Source of the DNA: Cohnella ginsengisoli
GTDB lineage: Bacteria > Bacillota > Bacilli > Paenibacillales > Paenibacillaceae
NCBI RefSeq assembly: GCF_029525555.1
Contig: NZ_JAPDHZ010000008.1
Coordinates: 434,001 to 498,000, forward strand
DNA: 64,000 nucleotides
Reading direction: 5' to 3'
Part shown: positions 1 through 8,494 of the stretch, piece after piece
Layout: each line of letters starts with the position of its first letter
How positions within the stretch are numbered: position 1 is the first letter of the stretch
The notes under the pieces: model-generated
The model's input: the letters and a program-made list of their open reading frames with translations, nothing else
The model's database searches: none
Told to the model about the DNA's origin: nothing
Position numbers and translations under genes: made by a program

Positions 1-21
1 CGCCAGCCCCAGTGCATCGTC

Positions 22-861
22 CTATATGCCGTCTCCCAGATTATGAGCAGCAGAAGGAGAAAGAGGGCTTTTCTCCAAAGTGTAGTCATCGCCGTATTCC
101 TCCTTCGCCACCTTCTCCAGCTCGGCGGCCAACGTATCCATGATCTGACTCTCGATATGGTGCAGCACGGAGTCGCCGGGCTCCCGCGGCCGCGCCGCCT
201 GTACGCGGAACTCCTTTTTGATCCGGCCCGGCCGGGTGGACATGACGAGTACCCGTTCCGACAGCGTGACCGCTTCCCGGATGTTGTGCGTGATAAACAA
301 GATCGTCTTGCGCGTGTTCAGCCAGATCTGCTCCAGCTCCTTGTGCAGCAGCAGCCTCGTCTGCTCGTCCAGCGCGGCGAACGGCTCGTCCATGAGCAGG
401 ATCTCCGGATCCATGACGAGCGCCCGCGCGATCGCCACCCGCTGCTTCATCCCGCCCGACAGCTCGTGGGGATAGCGGTCCGCGAACTTGCCCAGATGGA
501 CGGCGCGGATCTGCTCCATGGCCCGCTCGCGGCGCTCCTTTTTCCCGATCCCCTTCTGCTTGAGACCGAACGCGACGTTCTCCAGCACGGTGAGCCAGGG
601 ATACAGCGCATGGTCCTGGAACACGACGATCCGGTCGGGCCCGGGAGCCGCGACGGCCTTGCCGTTCGCTTCGACGCGGCCGCGATCCGCCCGTTCCAGT
701 CCCGCCACCAGGTTCAGCAGCGTGGACTTGCCGCAGCCCGAAGGACCGAGGATGGAGACGAACTCTCCCTTCCCGATCTCGAAGCCGATGTCTTCCAATG
801 CCGTGTAGCCGACGCCGCCCCGCTGCGCAAACGTCTTGCTGACGCCTTCTAACCGGATCAT
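22..861 (-). CDS. ABC transporter ATP-binding protein, nitrate/sulfonate/taurine type
   Basis: ATPase subunit of an ABC importer that would energise uptake of a small anion or sulfonate-like solute at the inner face of the membrane. Seen: Walker A GPSGCGKST, Q-loop region VFQDHALYPWLTV, signature LSGGMKQRVAIARAL, Walker B ILLMDEP and switch H in FITHN; the PWLTV segment after the Q loop is typical of the SsuB/TauB/NrtD group. The start is the ATG at 861 (MIRLEGV) because GGAGGTGG lies 8 bases upstream; the frame is open further upstream but that part is Arg-rich and unlike protein. It lies 43 bases downstream of a Crp/Fnr regulator on the same strand, so the two are probably co-transcribed; the permease and binding protein would lie beyond the window edge. 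Substrate is inferred only from subfamily. Confidence 0.88.
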   Translation of the reverse strand: MIRLEGVSKTFAQRGGVGYTALEDIGFEIGKGEFVSILGPSGCGKSTLLNLVAGLERADRGRVEANGKAVAAPGPDRIVVFQDHALYPWLTVLENVAFGLKQKGIGKKERRERAMEQIRAVHLGKFADRYPHELSGGMKQRVAIARALVMDPEILLMDEPFAALDEQTRLLLHKELEQIWLNTRKTILFITHNIREAVTLSERVLVMSTRPGRIKKEFRVQAARPREPGDSVLHHIESQIMDTLAAELEKVAKEEYGDDYTLEKSPLSPSAAHNLGDGI

Positions 862-904
862 GCTCCGCCACCTCCATCGCTTTCTTTTTCGTGTCGTCGT
901 ATCG

Positions 905-1546
905 TTAGATGTGCGCTTCGAACGCCTCCGTATCGAAAATGACGACCTGCTTCCTCTCATAGCGGACGATGCCTTCGTCCCGCCATCGGCCGAGCGTCTC
1001 GGTCACCGTCTGCCTGCTGCAGCCGATCACATAAGAGATCTCCTCGTGGCTCAGCGGAAGCGTGACGACCGTCTCCTTCCCGGAGCGCACGCCGAGCTGC
1101 AGCAAAAGCTGCGCCAGCCGCCACGCCACCGGCCGGGACACGAGCGTCTCCACGTAGCGCTGCGTCTGCAGCAGCCGGCGGGCGTTGGCGACCGTCAGCG
1201 CGTAGAGGGCGTCCGGATGCTGCTTGAGCAATTCGATGAAGGAAGAAGCGGGAATCGATAGAATGCGGCTGTCCGTGATGCATCGCGCGTAACGCTGCCG
1301 CTTCTCCCCCGTCAGCACCTCTGCCGCGCCGAACACCTCGCCCTTGTGCCGCAGGAACAAAGTGATGCTCTGACCTTCCTGCGCGAACTGCGAGATTTTC
1401 ACCAGCCCGTCCCGAACGAAGTAGATGTCCTGACTTTCCTCTTCGCTCCTGAAAATAAAGGCGTTCTTCTTCACGTCCCGGGAAGCGCCGAATGTCTCGA
1501 AGAGCCCGGCCAGCGCGAGCTGCTCGGCTTCGCCATTATTTGGCAT
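905..1546 (-). CDS. Crp/Fnr family transcriptional regulator
   Basis: DNA-binding regulator with an N-terminal cyclic-nucleotide-binding-like beta barrel (about residues 10-125, with GEVFGAAEVLTG near the phosphate-binding cassette position) and a C-terminal winged helix (LSHEEISYVIGCSRQTVTETLGR). There is no Fnr-type N-terminal cysteine cluster, so oxygen sensing through an iron-sulfur cluster is unlikely. I choose the ATG at 1546 (MPNNGEAEQ) because GGAGGGG sits 5 bases upstream; an ATG at 1585, also with an AGAGGGG site upstream, would add 13 residues. It precedes the ABC ATPase gene on the same strand and probably regulates that transport operon. Effector unknown. Confidence 0.88.
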   Translation of the reverse strand: MPNNGEAEQLALAGLFETFGASRDVKKNAFIFRSEEESQDIYFVRDGLVKISQFAQEGQSITLFLRHKGEVFGAAEVLTGEKRQRYARCITDSRILSIPASSFIELLKQHPDALYALTVANARRLLQTQRYVETLVSRPVAWRLAQLLLQLGVRSGKETVVTLPLSHEEISYVIGCSRQTVTETLGRWRDEGIVRYERKQVVIFDTEAFEAHI

Positions 1547-1666
1547 GGCCCCCTCCGAATAGGGGGACATCTTTTCTTGGCGCATGCTCGCCTAGCCCCT
1601 CTCTGTCCGCTTATAAATCCTTAGTTTGCTGATCGGTATTTATGATTATATTTCATCGTTTCCTTT

Positions 1667-1688
1667 AAAAAAAAGTCGGCTGCCCGAC
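1667..1688 (-). terminator. Short terminator-like hairpin
   Basis: On the minus strand, GTCGG-gcag-CCGAC is followed by eight T. The stem is only 5 bp. It would catch readthrough from the mannoside operon, whose main terminator lies about 100 bases earlier in transcription. Confidence 0.45.
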
Positions 1689-1784
1689 AAAATAAGAGAC
1701 CAAGCTTTGTTTATTTGTAAAAGGGCGGCCGCGTAGAAAACCATGGTCATGAGATTTGTACGTTTATTTTTCTGTCGCAGAGAA

Positions 1785-1828
1785 AAAAGGTTGTCCCGAG
1801 GCCGAAAGGGCCTTGGAGACAACCTTTT
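1785..1828 (-). terminator. Rho-independent terminator of the mannoside operon
   Basis: AAAAGGTTGTC pairs with GACAACCTTTT and the stem continues through an inner CCAAGGCC/GGCCTCGG helix closed by a TTTC loop; on the minus strand it ends in a T run. It begins about 30 bases after the stop of the GH38 gene at 1858. Confidence 0.85.
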
Positions 1829-1857
1829 GAAGAAAAAGAATAATGAATGAACGGAAT

Positions 1858-4302
1858 TTATACGCTTCTAAACGCCACGGTACCCGCATTTACGCTGCGA
1901 CTGACGCGCAGGGCTCGCTCCGCCGAATTCAGCGCCCCGCCCCACTGCAGCGTGTAGCGGAATTCGTAAAATCCGCCCAGCGTCGCCTTGAAGTTGGTCT
2001 CCCAGTAATTCGTCAGCACCCACGCGTACAAAGTGGGCGCCTCGTCCCGCGCTTGTCCCTGCACCTTGCGCTCGCCGAACGCGAGCGGTCCGGTCTGCAT
2101 CAGCGGCGTATCCGGCGTCGCGATCGCAAGTCCGCCGGACGGCGACACCAGCGCCAGTCCGTCCTGGATGCAGTAGAAGTCGGTCAGCGTGCCCGGGATC
2201 TGGTCGATGCCCGGCCTTACGGCTGCTCCCGCCTTGTCGAACCACAGCTCGCCGCCGTCCTTCCGCAGGAAGGGCAGGGACACGTAGACGTTCTCCGGCT
2301 CCCACACGCTCGTCTTGTGCATGCGCACGGAGACGTCGGCGCGCGCCTGATCCTTGTACACCTTCAGGAACAGCGAGTAGTGGCTCATCCCTTCGACCTC
2401 GTAGCGCAGCTCCACGACCGCGTACAGCGGGCCGTCCGCGATCGACCTGACGCCGGTCAGCGCGCCCGCGGAGCGCTTGACGTTCATGCCCTTGCGGTTG
2501 CGGCCCATGATCCGGCGGACCGTCATCTGGTCGCCGTGCTCGCCTGCGGTCACTTCGTATACGGGCGTGAAGGCGGGATGCGCCTGGTTCGGATCGATGA
2601 GCTCCCTGCCCGTCCCCTTGTCGATCCAGGAGACGATGCCCGCTCCGCTCCGCCACGCGATCCGCATATGAGGCGTCTCGATGCCGTTCTCGGTCACGGC
2701 CGCTTGATCGGCGGCGCCGGCCAGCGGTACGAGGTCCCGGATATCGTGGATACGGTCCGCGCCGACAAGGCGCGTGCTGCTCGTCGTGCGTCCTGCAGGC
2801 TGCCCCGAAGCCTCGCGAATGACGTAGCGCTTCTCTTCCCGCGCGCCGAGCTTGGCCATGATCGCGATCTGGTAACCTCGGCTCACCGTCTCCTGCTGGT
2901 GCGGCACGACCTCGCCCGTCTGCTCGTCCGCAACTTCCAAGCCCCGTCTGAAGTAGTCGGCTTCCCAGTTCTCCTCGAGATAGAAATAGGCTGCATCCGT
3001 AACCGGGTAATCGAACGAATTGACGACCGTAAACGTGAACGCGCGGCTCGCCCGCAGCAGCACGTCTCCGCGAGCGCGCAGCACGCGATCGAGCGAACGT
3101 TGGACCAGGCGGCTCGCATGCGCGGCGTACGCCTCCTTGCGGACGCCCAGCTCCTGCACCATCGGATGCCAAGGTTCGGAGATCGAGGAGTGATAGCCCC
3201 ACGTATGCTCGGCGTACATGATTAATTGCCGCTGCGCTTCCTCGATCTCTTCTTGCTTGACGCTTAGTCTATCTGGGTCAAGCTTCTTGACGACGGACAA
3301 CGCGCGCTGCGCGCCGCGGAAGATCTGGGTATGCATGGCGGTGGAGGCGACGCCGTCGGACCACCAATCCGGCCAATCGCCTCTGTAGACCGGGATCGGC
3401 GCGTCCTGCTCCTTCACCAGGTCGAAGTAGCGGTTCAGCGTGGTCATCTCGATCTCGATCCGGTCGCCGTGCTTCGCGTTCCACTCCTGGATGAAGCTCA
3501 TGATGCGGCCGTTCGGCGCGGCGTTGTCGCGCAGCTGGCCCGAGACGTTCACCACCGTGAAGTCGTACGGGTAGTCCTCCTTTTCCAGCTGGGCCAGATA
3601 CCGGCCGATTCTCGTCTCCGCCAGCTGCCAGTGGTCCTCGGCGATCCCGCGGATCGGCGTCTCGTCCTGGATGGAATAGGAGAACGTGCCGTCCGGATTG
3701 AGGCCGAGATCGTTGCCGATCATATAGTGCTCGCCGTTCCACACCAGCAGGCGATCGCCCTTGGGCGTCTCCCAGTAGAACGGGAACTGCTTGCGCCCGA
3801 TCGCGAACATGCCGTGATGCGTATGAATGCAGCTCAGCAGATGCTCGATGCCAGCGTCCGCCAGCGCTTGCGAGTAGCCCCAGCTATAGCCGTTGATGTC
3901 CGCCGTCATCGCCGAGCGTACGCGCAGGCCGTGCGACGCCGCGAATTTGCCGGCCCGGCCGGCCATGTCGGCGAGGAGCTCGTAGCCGGCCAGCTCCGTC
4001 ATGTTCAAATAAGTGCCGGACAGCTCGATATCGCCTCTGCGGAGCGCCTGCACGAAGCGTTCTTTTTCCAAGTCCTCGGCCTCTTCAAGGAACCGCTCGA
4101 CGGCCCAGAACGCCTCGCAGGTCCACTTGAAGCCCTTCCACTCGGGATGCTCTGCCGTATGGGAGGCTTCGCTGATCTCAAGCGCCTGCCGGATAAAGTC
4201 GACCTGGTACTGCTCGATTTTTTCCTGTCTTTCCGTGTATCCGATGTCCGTGTGCGAATGGTGGATCACGTATAACTTCCACTTTCTCTTAATGCTTGGC
4301 AT
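1858..4302 (-). CDS. GH38-family alpha-mannosidase (copy 1)
   Basis: Predicted cytoplasmic glycoside hydrolase of family 38, releasing mannose from alpha-mannosides with a zinc-dependent retaining mechanism. Seen: no signal peptide; N-terminal HSHTDIGYT (H17, D19 as the usual zinc ligands of the family), TADINGYSWGYSQ with D135 at the expected nucleophile position, then the central and C-terminal beta domains; 814 aa. The ATG at 4302 follows GGGGGAG by 7 bases; a TTG directly before it could also serve. It overlaps the end of the ROK kinase gene by 14 bases, which suggests translational coupling. A second copy lies at 15554-17998; the C-terminal 300 residues differ by only a few residues. Substrate (N-glycan, mannan or other alpha-mannoside) is inferred from the family and from the isomerase and kinase neighbours. 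Confidence 0.88.
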   Translation of the reverse strand: MPSIKRKWKLYVIHHSHTDIGYTERQEKIEQYQVDFIRQALEISEASHTAEHPEWKGFKWTCEAFWAVERFLEEAEDLEKERFVQALRRGDIELSGTYLNMTELAGYELLADMAGRAGKFAASHGLRVRSAMTADINGYSWGYSQALADAGIEHLLSCIHTHHGMFAIGRKQFPFYWETPKGDRLLVWNGEHYMIGNDLGLNPDGTFSYSIQDETPIRGIAEDHWQLAETRIGRYLAQLEKEDYPYDFTVVNVSGQLRDNAAPNGRIMSFIQEWNAKHGDRIEIEMTTLNRYFDLVKEQDAPIPVYRGDWPDWWSDGVASTAMHTQIFRGAQRALSVVKKLDPDRLSVKQEEIEEAQRQLIMYAEHTWGYHSSISEPWHPMVQELGVRKEAYAAHASRLVQRSLDRVLRARGDVLLRASRAFTFTVVNSFDYPVTDAAYFYLEENWEADYFRRGLEVADEQTGEVVPHQQETVSRGYQIAIMAKLGAREEKRYVIREASGQPAGRTTSSTRLVGADRIHDIRDLVPLAGAADQAAVTENGIETPHMRIAWRSGAGIVSWIDKGTGRELIDPNQAHPAFTPVYEVTAGEHGDQMTVRRIMGRNRKGMNVKRSAGALTGVRSIADGPLYAVVELRYEVEGMSHYSLFLKVYKDQARADVSVRMHKTSVWEPENVYVSLPFLRKDGGELWFDKAGAAVRPGIDQIPGTLTDFYCIQDGLALVSPSGGLAIATPDTPLMQTGPLAFGERKVQGQARDEAPTLYAWVLTNYWETNFKATLGGFYEFRYTLQWGGALNSAERALRVSRSVNAGTVAFRSV

Positions 4303-5255
4303 CAACGTTCTCCCCCGTCAAGAAAGTCGTTTCCGTCATAAATCTGTATATGCCAAGCAGCGTGCTGGTCAACGTGTCGCGGCCGACCCGGACTACCCCG
4401 TGCGTACCGGACTCCGCGAGCTTCTGCCGGAAGGCCGGCGCGAACAGATGCGCGCTCTTGGAGATCTGCCCGCCGAGCACGATCGATTCCGGCCGGTATC
4501 GAAGGAGCGGCTGCGCCAGTATCTCCGCCATTCGCTCGCCGAAGCGATGAAAGAGACGCAGCGCCGCGGCGTCCCCCCCGTCCGCCAGCAAGGCCAGATC
4601 CCGTACGTCCAAGCGGGCGTCCTCGAAGCCGAACCGCGGAGCGAGTTGCAGAACGCCTCTCCGCGAAATATAGTCGTCGGCCATGCTGTTCTTGTAGGGC
4701 GTCGCGTACAGCCAGCCGTCGCTAGGCACGTCCGCGCGCGTCTTCACGAGACGCCCCGACTCCAGGAAGCACGAGCCGAGACCCGTGCCGATCGTCAGGC
4801 AGACGACGCGCCCCGCCCCCCTCCGCGGCCCCGCCGGGACCCGTCTCGCCAAGACCGAACAGCGCGGCGTCGTTCTCGAACGCGATGCGAAAATGCGGCG
4901 CCAGCCGGGTGCCCGTCCGCTCGTCGGCCCGCAGCGCCTCTTCGAGCAGGCCGCCCACGGGCAGGCCGTACAGCGCGTCGAACTTGCCCAGCCCCCGGAT
5001 GCGGCTGACGCCCGCTTCGTAATCGAACGGTCCGGGAAAAGCAAGGCCCAGTCCGTCCACGCGGGCATCCGTCCCCCACTTGCGCAGGATGTCCGCGACG
5101 ATGGCCGCGAAATGCCCGATCGTATCCCCCGCCGCCAGGCCGGCGCCGGATTCGTAATGTCCGACGCTCGCTTCGATTATTTTCCCGCCCACGACGGCCC
5201 CCGCCTTAATCTGCGTGCCGCCGACATCCAGCGCGATCACCACGGACGATGTCAT
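4289..5255 (-). CDS. ROK-family sugar kinase (frame broken at a C6 run)
   Basis: Predicted ATP-dependent sugar kinase, plausibly acting on mannose or a related hexose released by the neighbouring mannosidase. Seen: N-terminal phosphate-binding ALDVGGTQIKAG, LAFPGPFDYEAG, and after the break CLTIGTGLGSCF and IVLGGQISKS. The usual ROK zinc motif CxCGxxGC is absent; the segment reads ADDYISRRG instead, as in some kinases of this family. The first 150 and last 180 residues are in different frames; removing one base from the C6 run at 4816-4821 joins them into about 322 aa, the normal ROK length. Start ATG 5255 has an AGGGGGGAA site upstream and lies 13 bases after the isomerase stop. It overlaps the GH38 start. 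Confidence 0.82.
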
Positions 5256-5268
5256 GCCCTGTTCCCCC

Positions 5269-7021
5269 CTATGCCCGGACATAAGCCTTGATCGTGCCTA
5301 CCGTCTTGCCTTCGCTGGCGCCGCTCGGCCGAATCGTATAAGCGGGGACCGATGCCGGGACGATAAACGTCTCGGCGTAGCGAACGACGAACGGCTCGAA
5401 AACGCCGTCCGGGCTCTCTACGGTCGCCTCCTCCCCTTCGATCAGGTTGAGCATGTGCACGCTGCCGTTGCTCTCGTGCAGGACCGGCTCCGAGAACCAG
5501 TGACGCCGCGTCTCGATGAACTCGAGCTCGTGCAGTCCCGTGCGCTCCTCGCGCCAGCCCTTCCCCCTCCGCGACCGGCTCGATGACGTTGACGCACTGC
5601 GCCTCCGTCCACTTCGTCGTCCGGTCCCAGCGAATGACCCGCTCGCCGTGATCGATATGCACAGGGCGCGGCTTGCCGTCCAGTCCCAGCCGGTCCCAAT
5701 CCCATAGCTTGAACGTGAAGATGTACGGCGTCGCGCTGATCTCCAGCACCATGCAGCCCGCGGCCGAGCAATGCACGGTGCCGGCCGGGATCAGAAAATG
5801 ATCGTGCTTTTTGGCCGGGAACGTATTCGTATACTTCTCCGCCGGGAACGTATAACCGCCTTCTTGCGCCTTGCGCAGATCGGACATCATCTCGTCCGGC
5901 GCGACGCCGTCGCGCAGTCCCAGATACACTTCGGCACCGGGCGCGGCATCCAGAATATAGTAGCTCTCGTCCTGCGTGTAGGCCATGCCGAACTGCTCGC
6001 GGATGTACTCCGCAGTCGGGTGCACTTGCAGGCTCAGATTCTGGCCGCCGATCGTGTCCAGGAAGTCGAAGCGAATCGGGAACTCGGCGCCGAATCTCGC
6101 GTACACCTTCTCGCCAAGCAGCTCGATCGAGCGGAAAAACACCAGGTTGATCGCCGGCAGCTCGAGTCGATGCGGGCCGTAGCGCAGGTAAAGGCTGTTC
6201 TCCTCCGGCACGCCGTCGAAGCCCCAGGCATACGGATGGTCAGCCTTGGGCAGGTCGATATGCGCTTCCAGCCATTCGCCTCCCCATACGCCGGGATCGA
6301 AGTAGGGCACCAGCCGGAACGGCCGCTTCGCCGCCTGGGCCAGGCCGTCGAACAACGCTTCGCGGGTCGCCATGACGGGCGACGCCTTGGCGTTGGTATC
6401 CAGGTAATAGTCGATCGAGCCGAGCAGCCGCTTCTTCAGCCGGTCGGCCATGCGCCATTCGAAAAAAAAGCCCCGCTTGTACAGGCGAAGAATGTCGCGC
6501 TCGCTGCGTTCCGCCCGCCAGTTGCCCAGCTCTCCGGAACGGTACCGCTGCTGGATCTCCCAACGCGCCAAGTCGGCATAGACGAGCAAATCCCCGCGCG
6601 CGACGAGCGATGCCCCGAAGCCGATGATCAGGACGACGCCCTCCCGGACCGCGTCGATCCGCTCGCGCAGCGCGGCGATCCGCGCCTGATCGTAGAACTC
6701 TTCCGCCTGAAAAGGCGCCATAAAGCCGAATACGCGGTCATCCGTCATGTAGCGCCCGACGATGCGGTCGACCTCCGCGGGAGGCAGCGCCGCTTCTTCG
6801 GCGCGGACGACCGTCAAGGCGCCGAGCGTCCGCTCGCAGCCCGCGACGACCTCCTCCTGCCGGACGCCGGGATAGCATTCCAGGACGACGACGGCTTTGC
6901 GCCCGCCCAGGCGTTCGATGGCGGAGCCGAGCTCGGCCGCGATCGCTTCGTAGCCCGCCCATACCTCGTCTTCCCGTCCCTTAATCGCGATGAAGGGCTC
7001 TTTGTCGTAGCGTGGTGGCAT
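5269..7021 (-). CDS. manA: Class I mannose-6-phosphate isomerase with N-terminal extension (frame broken near 5560)
   Basis: Would interconvert mannose-6-phosphate and fructose-6-phosphate, connecting mannose use to glycolysis. The C-terminal part is a cupin isomerase: QNLSLQVHP carries the Gln and His metal ligands and PAGTVHCSAAG is the conserved second cupin motif. The first about 200 residues form an extra domain with a kinase-like fold pattern but no intact Walker A (IGFGASLV). Total about 584 aa, a length known for such two-domain isomerases in Firmicutes. The last about 100 residues are in another frame; dropping one G near 5558-5567 restores them through to the TAG at 5269. Start ATG 7021 follows AAAGGAG. 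First gene of the operon with the ROK kinase and GH38 gene. Confidence 0.85.
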
Positions 7022-7040
7022 GATCGTACAGCTCCTTTGC

Positions 7041-7090
7041 GTGATCTGATCACATATTATCAGATATTATCACAAATGAACACATCAAAC
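7041..7090 (-). promoter_or_regulatory. Candidate DeoR operator/promoter of the isomerase-kinase-mannosidase operon
   Basis: Read on the minus strand, this segment has TGTTCATTTGTGATA followed by a second TGATAATATGTGATCA-like block just upstream of the RBS. The first block matches, with one difference in 15, a sequence upstream of the DeoR-family gene (7964-7984). A motif shared by the regulator and its neighbour operon is what an autoregulatory operator looks like. Confidence 0.5.
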
Positions 7091-7124
7091 GATCAATTTT
7101 ATGTGCGATATTGTTAGATTTTCG

Positions 7125-7937
7125 CTAAACGATATGAAGCTCCACGCCGCTGCTCTCGATGAGCTCGCGGTCTTCACGGGAAATGCCCGCGTCGGTGACG
7201 AAGACGTCGATATCCTTCAGGACGGCGACCGGCGCGAAAAACCGCTTGCCGATCTTCGAGGAATCGAGCAGCATGACCACGCGCCGCGCCGCGCGGATCA
7301 TCGCGATCTTGACCTGCGTGTCCATCAGGTTCGGATCGGTGAAGCCGATCTCCGGCGTATAGCCGAGCGCGGACAGGAACAGCGTATCGGCCTGATACCG
7401 CGAAAAAAATTCCTCCGCCAAAGGGCCGACGAACGTGCCCGACTTTTCCCGGAGAATGCCGCCGCAGACGATCGCGCTTCGCCGGTCGCCGGCATGCGGC
7501 CGAAACCGGTTCAGCGTATCCAGGCCGTTGGTCAGCAGGGTCAGCTCGTTCATCTGTCCGAGGAGATCGACCATAGGGGACACCGTCGTGCCGTTCTCTA
7601 TGGCCACGATATCGCCGTCGCTCACGAACCTTTGCGCGGCATAAGCCGCCAGGCGTTCCTTGACGTCCCGATTGTGGGCCTGCTTGTCCGTAAGCGCCGG
7701 CTCGTCCTGTCCCGGCGCGTCTTGGCCCTGTCCGTCCTGTCCCGGCTCCGCTCTCGTCCCCAGGTAGACGGCGCCGCCGTGGGAGCGGCGGATCAGGTTC
7801 TCCTGCTCCAGCGCGTTCAGATCCCGGCGGACGGTCATCTCGGACACGCCGAAGCGATCGCTCAACTCCCGCATGGTGGCCACGCCTTTGTCGGCCAAAT
7901 AATCGATCAACAATTGCTTCCTTTGCAATGGCAGCAT
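7125..7937 (-). CDS. DeoR/GlpR-family transcriptional regulator
   Basis: Sugar-phosphate-responsive repressor. Seen: N-terminal winged helix (MRELSDRFGVSEMTVRRDLNALE, residues about 20-42, then RRSHGGAV) and a DeoR C-terminal sensor domain with ENGTT and DSSKIGKRFF, the phosphate-sugar binding motifs. Between the two lies an unusual Gln/Gly/Asp-rich insert (PGQDGQGQDAPGQDEP) coded by an imperfect tandem repeat. Start ATG 7937 follows GAGGTG. It lies about 100 bases upstream of the isomerase operon on the same strand, and shared upstream motifs suggest it represses both. The likely inducer is a hexose phosphate from this pathway (inference). Confidence 0.88.
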   Translation of the reverse strand: MLPLQRKQLLIDYLADKGVATMRELSDRFGVSEMTVRRDLNALEQENLIRRSHGGAVYLGTRAEPGQDGQGQDAPGQDEPALTDKQAHNRDVKERLAAYAAQRFVSDGDIVAIENGTTVSPMVDLLGQMNELTLLTNGLDTLNRFRPHAGDRRSAIVCGGILREKSGTFVGPLAEEFFSRYQADTLFLSALGYTPEIGFTDPNLMDTQVKIAMIRAARRVVMLLDSSKIGKRFFAPVAVLKDIDVFVTDAGISREDRELIESSGVELHIV

Positions 7938-7963
7938 CGCCGCACCTCGTCATTTTTTTCTCA

Positions 7964-7984
7964 TTCTATCATAAATGAACATCG
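7964..7984 (-). promoter_or_regulatory. Candidate autoregulatory operator of the DeoR-family gene
   Basis: Minus-strand TGTTCATTTATGATA, about 25 bases upstream of the gene, matches TGTTCATTTGTGATA upstream of the isomerase gene. Confidence 0.45.
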
Positions 7985-8164
7985 TAATCTCAGCCTTAGG
8001 CGCAAAATTAGGGCACCCTGAAGGGCGCCCTGAGTTCTGTTTACTGCATTCGATAAAAGCGAAGAGGCATACAAGAGGTCTTGGACGCGCTGGCGGTTCC
8101 GTCGGCGCATACGTACATTTTCGAACGCGGATACGTTTCTTTCGGACGCTATGCGGATTGGATG

Positions 8165-8320
8165 AAACCGCCACCTTAGAGCGGAGTAACACGGAAAAAC
8201 CGTGCAACTCCGCAGAAACCGCCACCTGGGAGCGATTAACGCGGAAAAACCGTGCAACTCCGTAGACCCCGCAGCCTGGGAGCGGAATGACTCGAAAAAA
8301 ATCGTGCCATTCCATGCCGA
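8165..8320. repeat. Three tandem imperfect 50-51 bp hairpin repeats
   Basis: Three consecutive units begin at 8165, 8216 and about 8266. The first holds a nearly perfect dyad at 8181-8213 (GCGGAGT-aa-CACGG-aaaaa-CCGTG-ca-ACTCCGC); the second and third keep the CGGAAAAACCG-type core with more mismatches. The stretch 7985-8494 has no convincing gene; open frames here are low-complexity translations of the repeat. Confidence 0.75.
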
Positions 8321-8494
8321 TAAGCGCCAATGGACACTAACGACGCCTCTTCGAGGTAGCGTCAAGAAGTTTGTGTAAGTAAGGCATCTCATCCATCGTG
8401 CGTATACGGTCATCGTGAACCTGGGGAGCACAGCCCATGCGAAGGCGCGTGAGGCTAATGTGCTTTAGGTGGTTCCCCGGCAGCGTATCGTTCC

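Noticed and set aside
1843..3225. Long open frames opposite the GH38 gene (also opposite the second copy, 15749-18046)
   Set aside because: They are Arg/Leu-rich shadows caused by high GC, without ribosome sites, and mirror the coding frame of a recognised enzyme.
7950..8431. Minus-strand ORFs of 126 and 156 codons before the histidine kinase locus
   Set aside because: They are translations of the hairpin repeats, with no ribosome site and repetitive peptide sequence.
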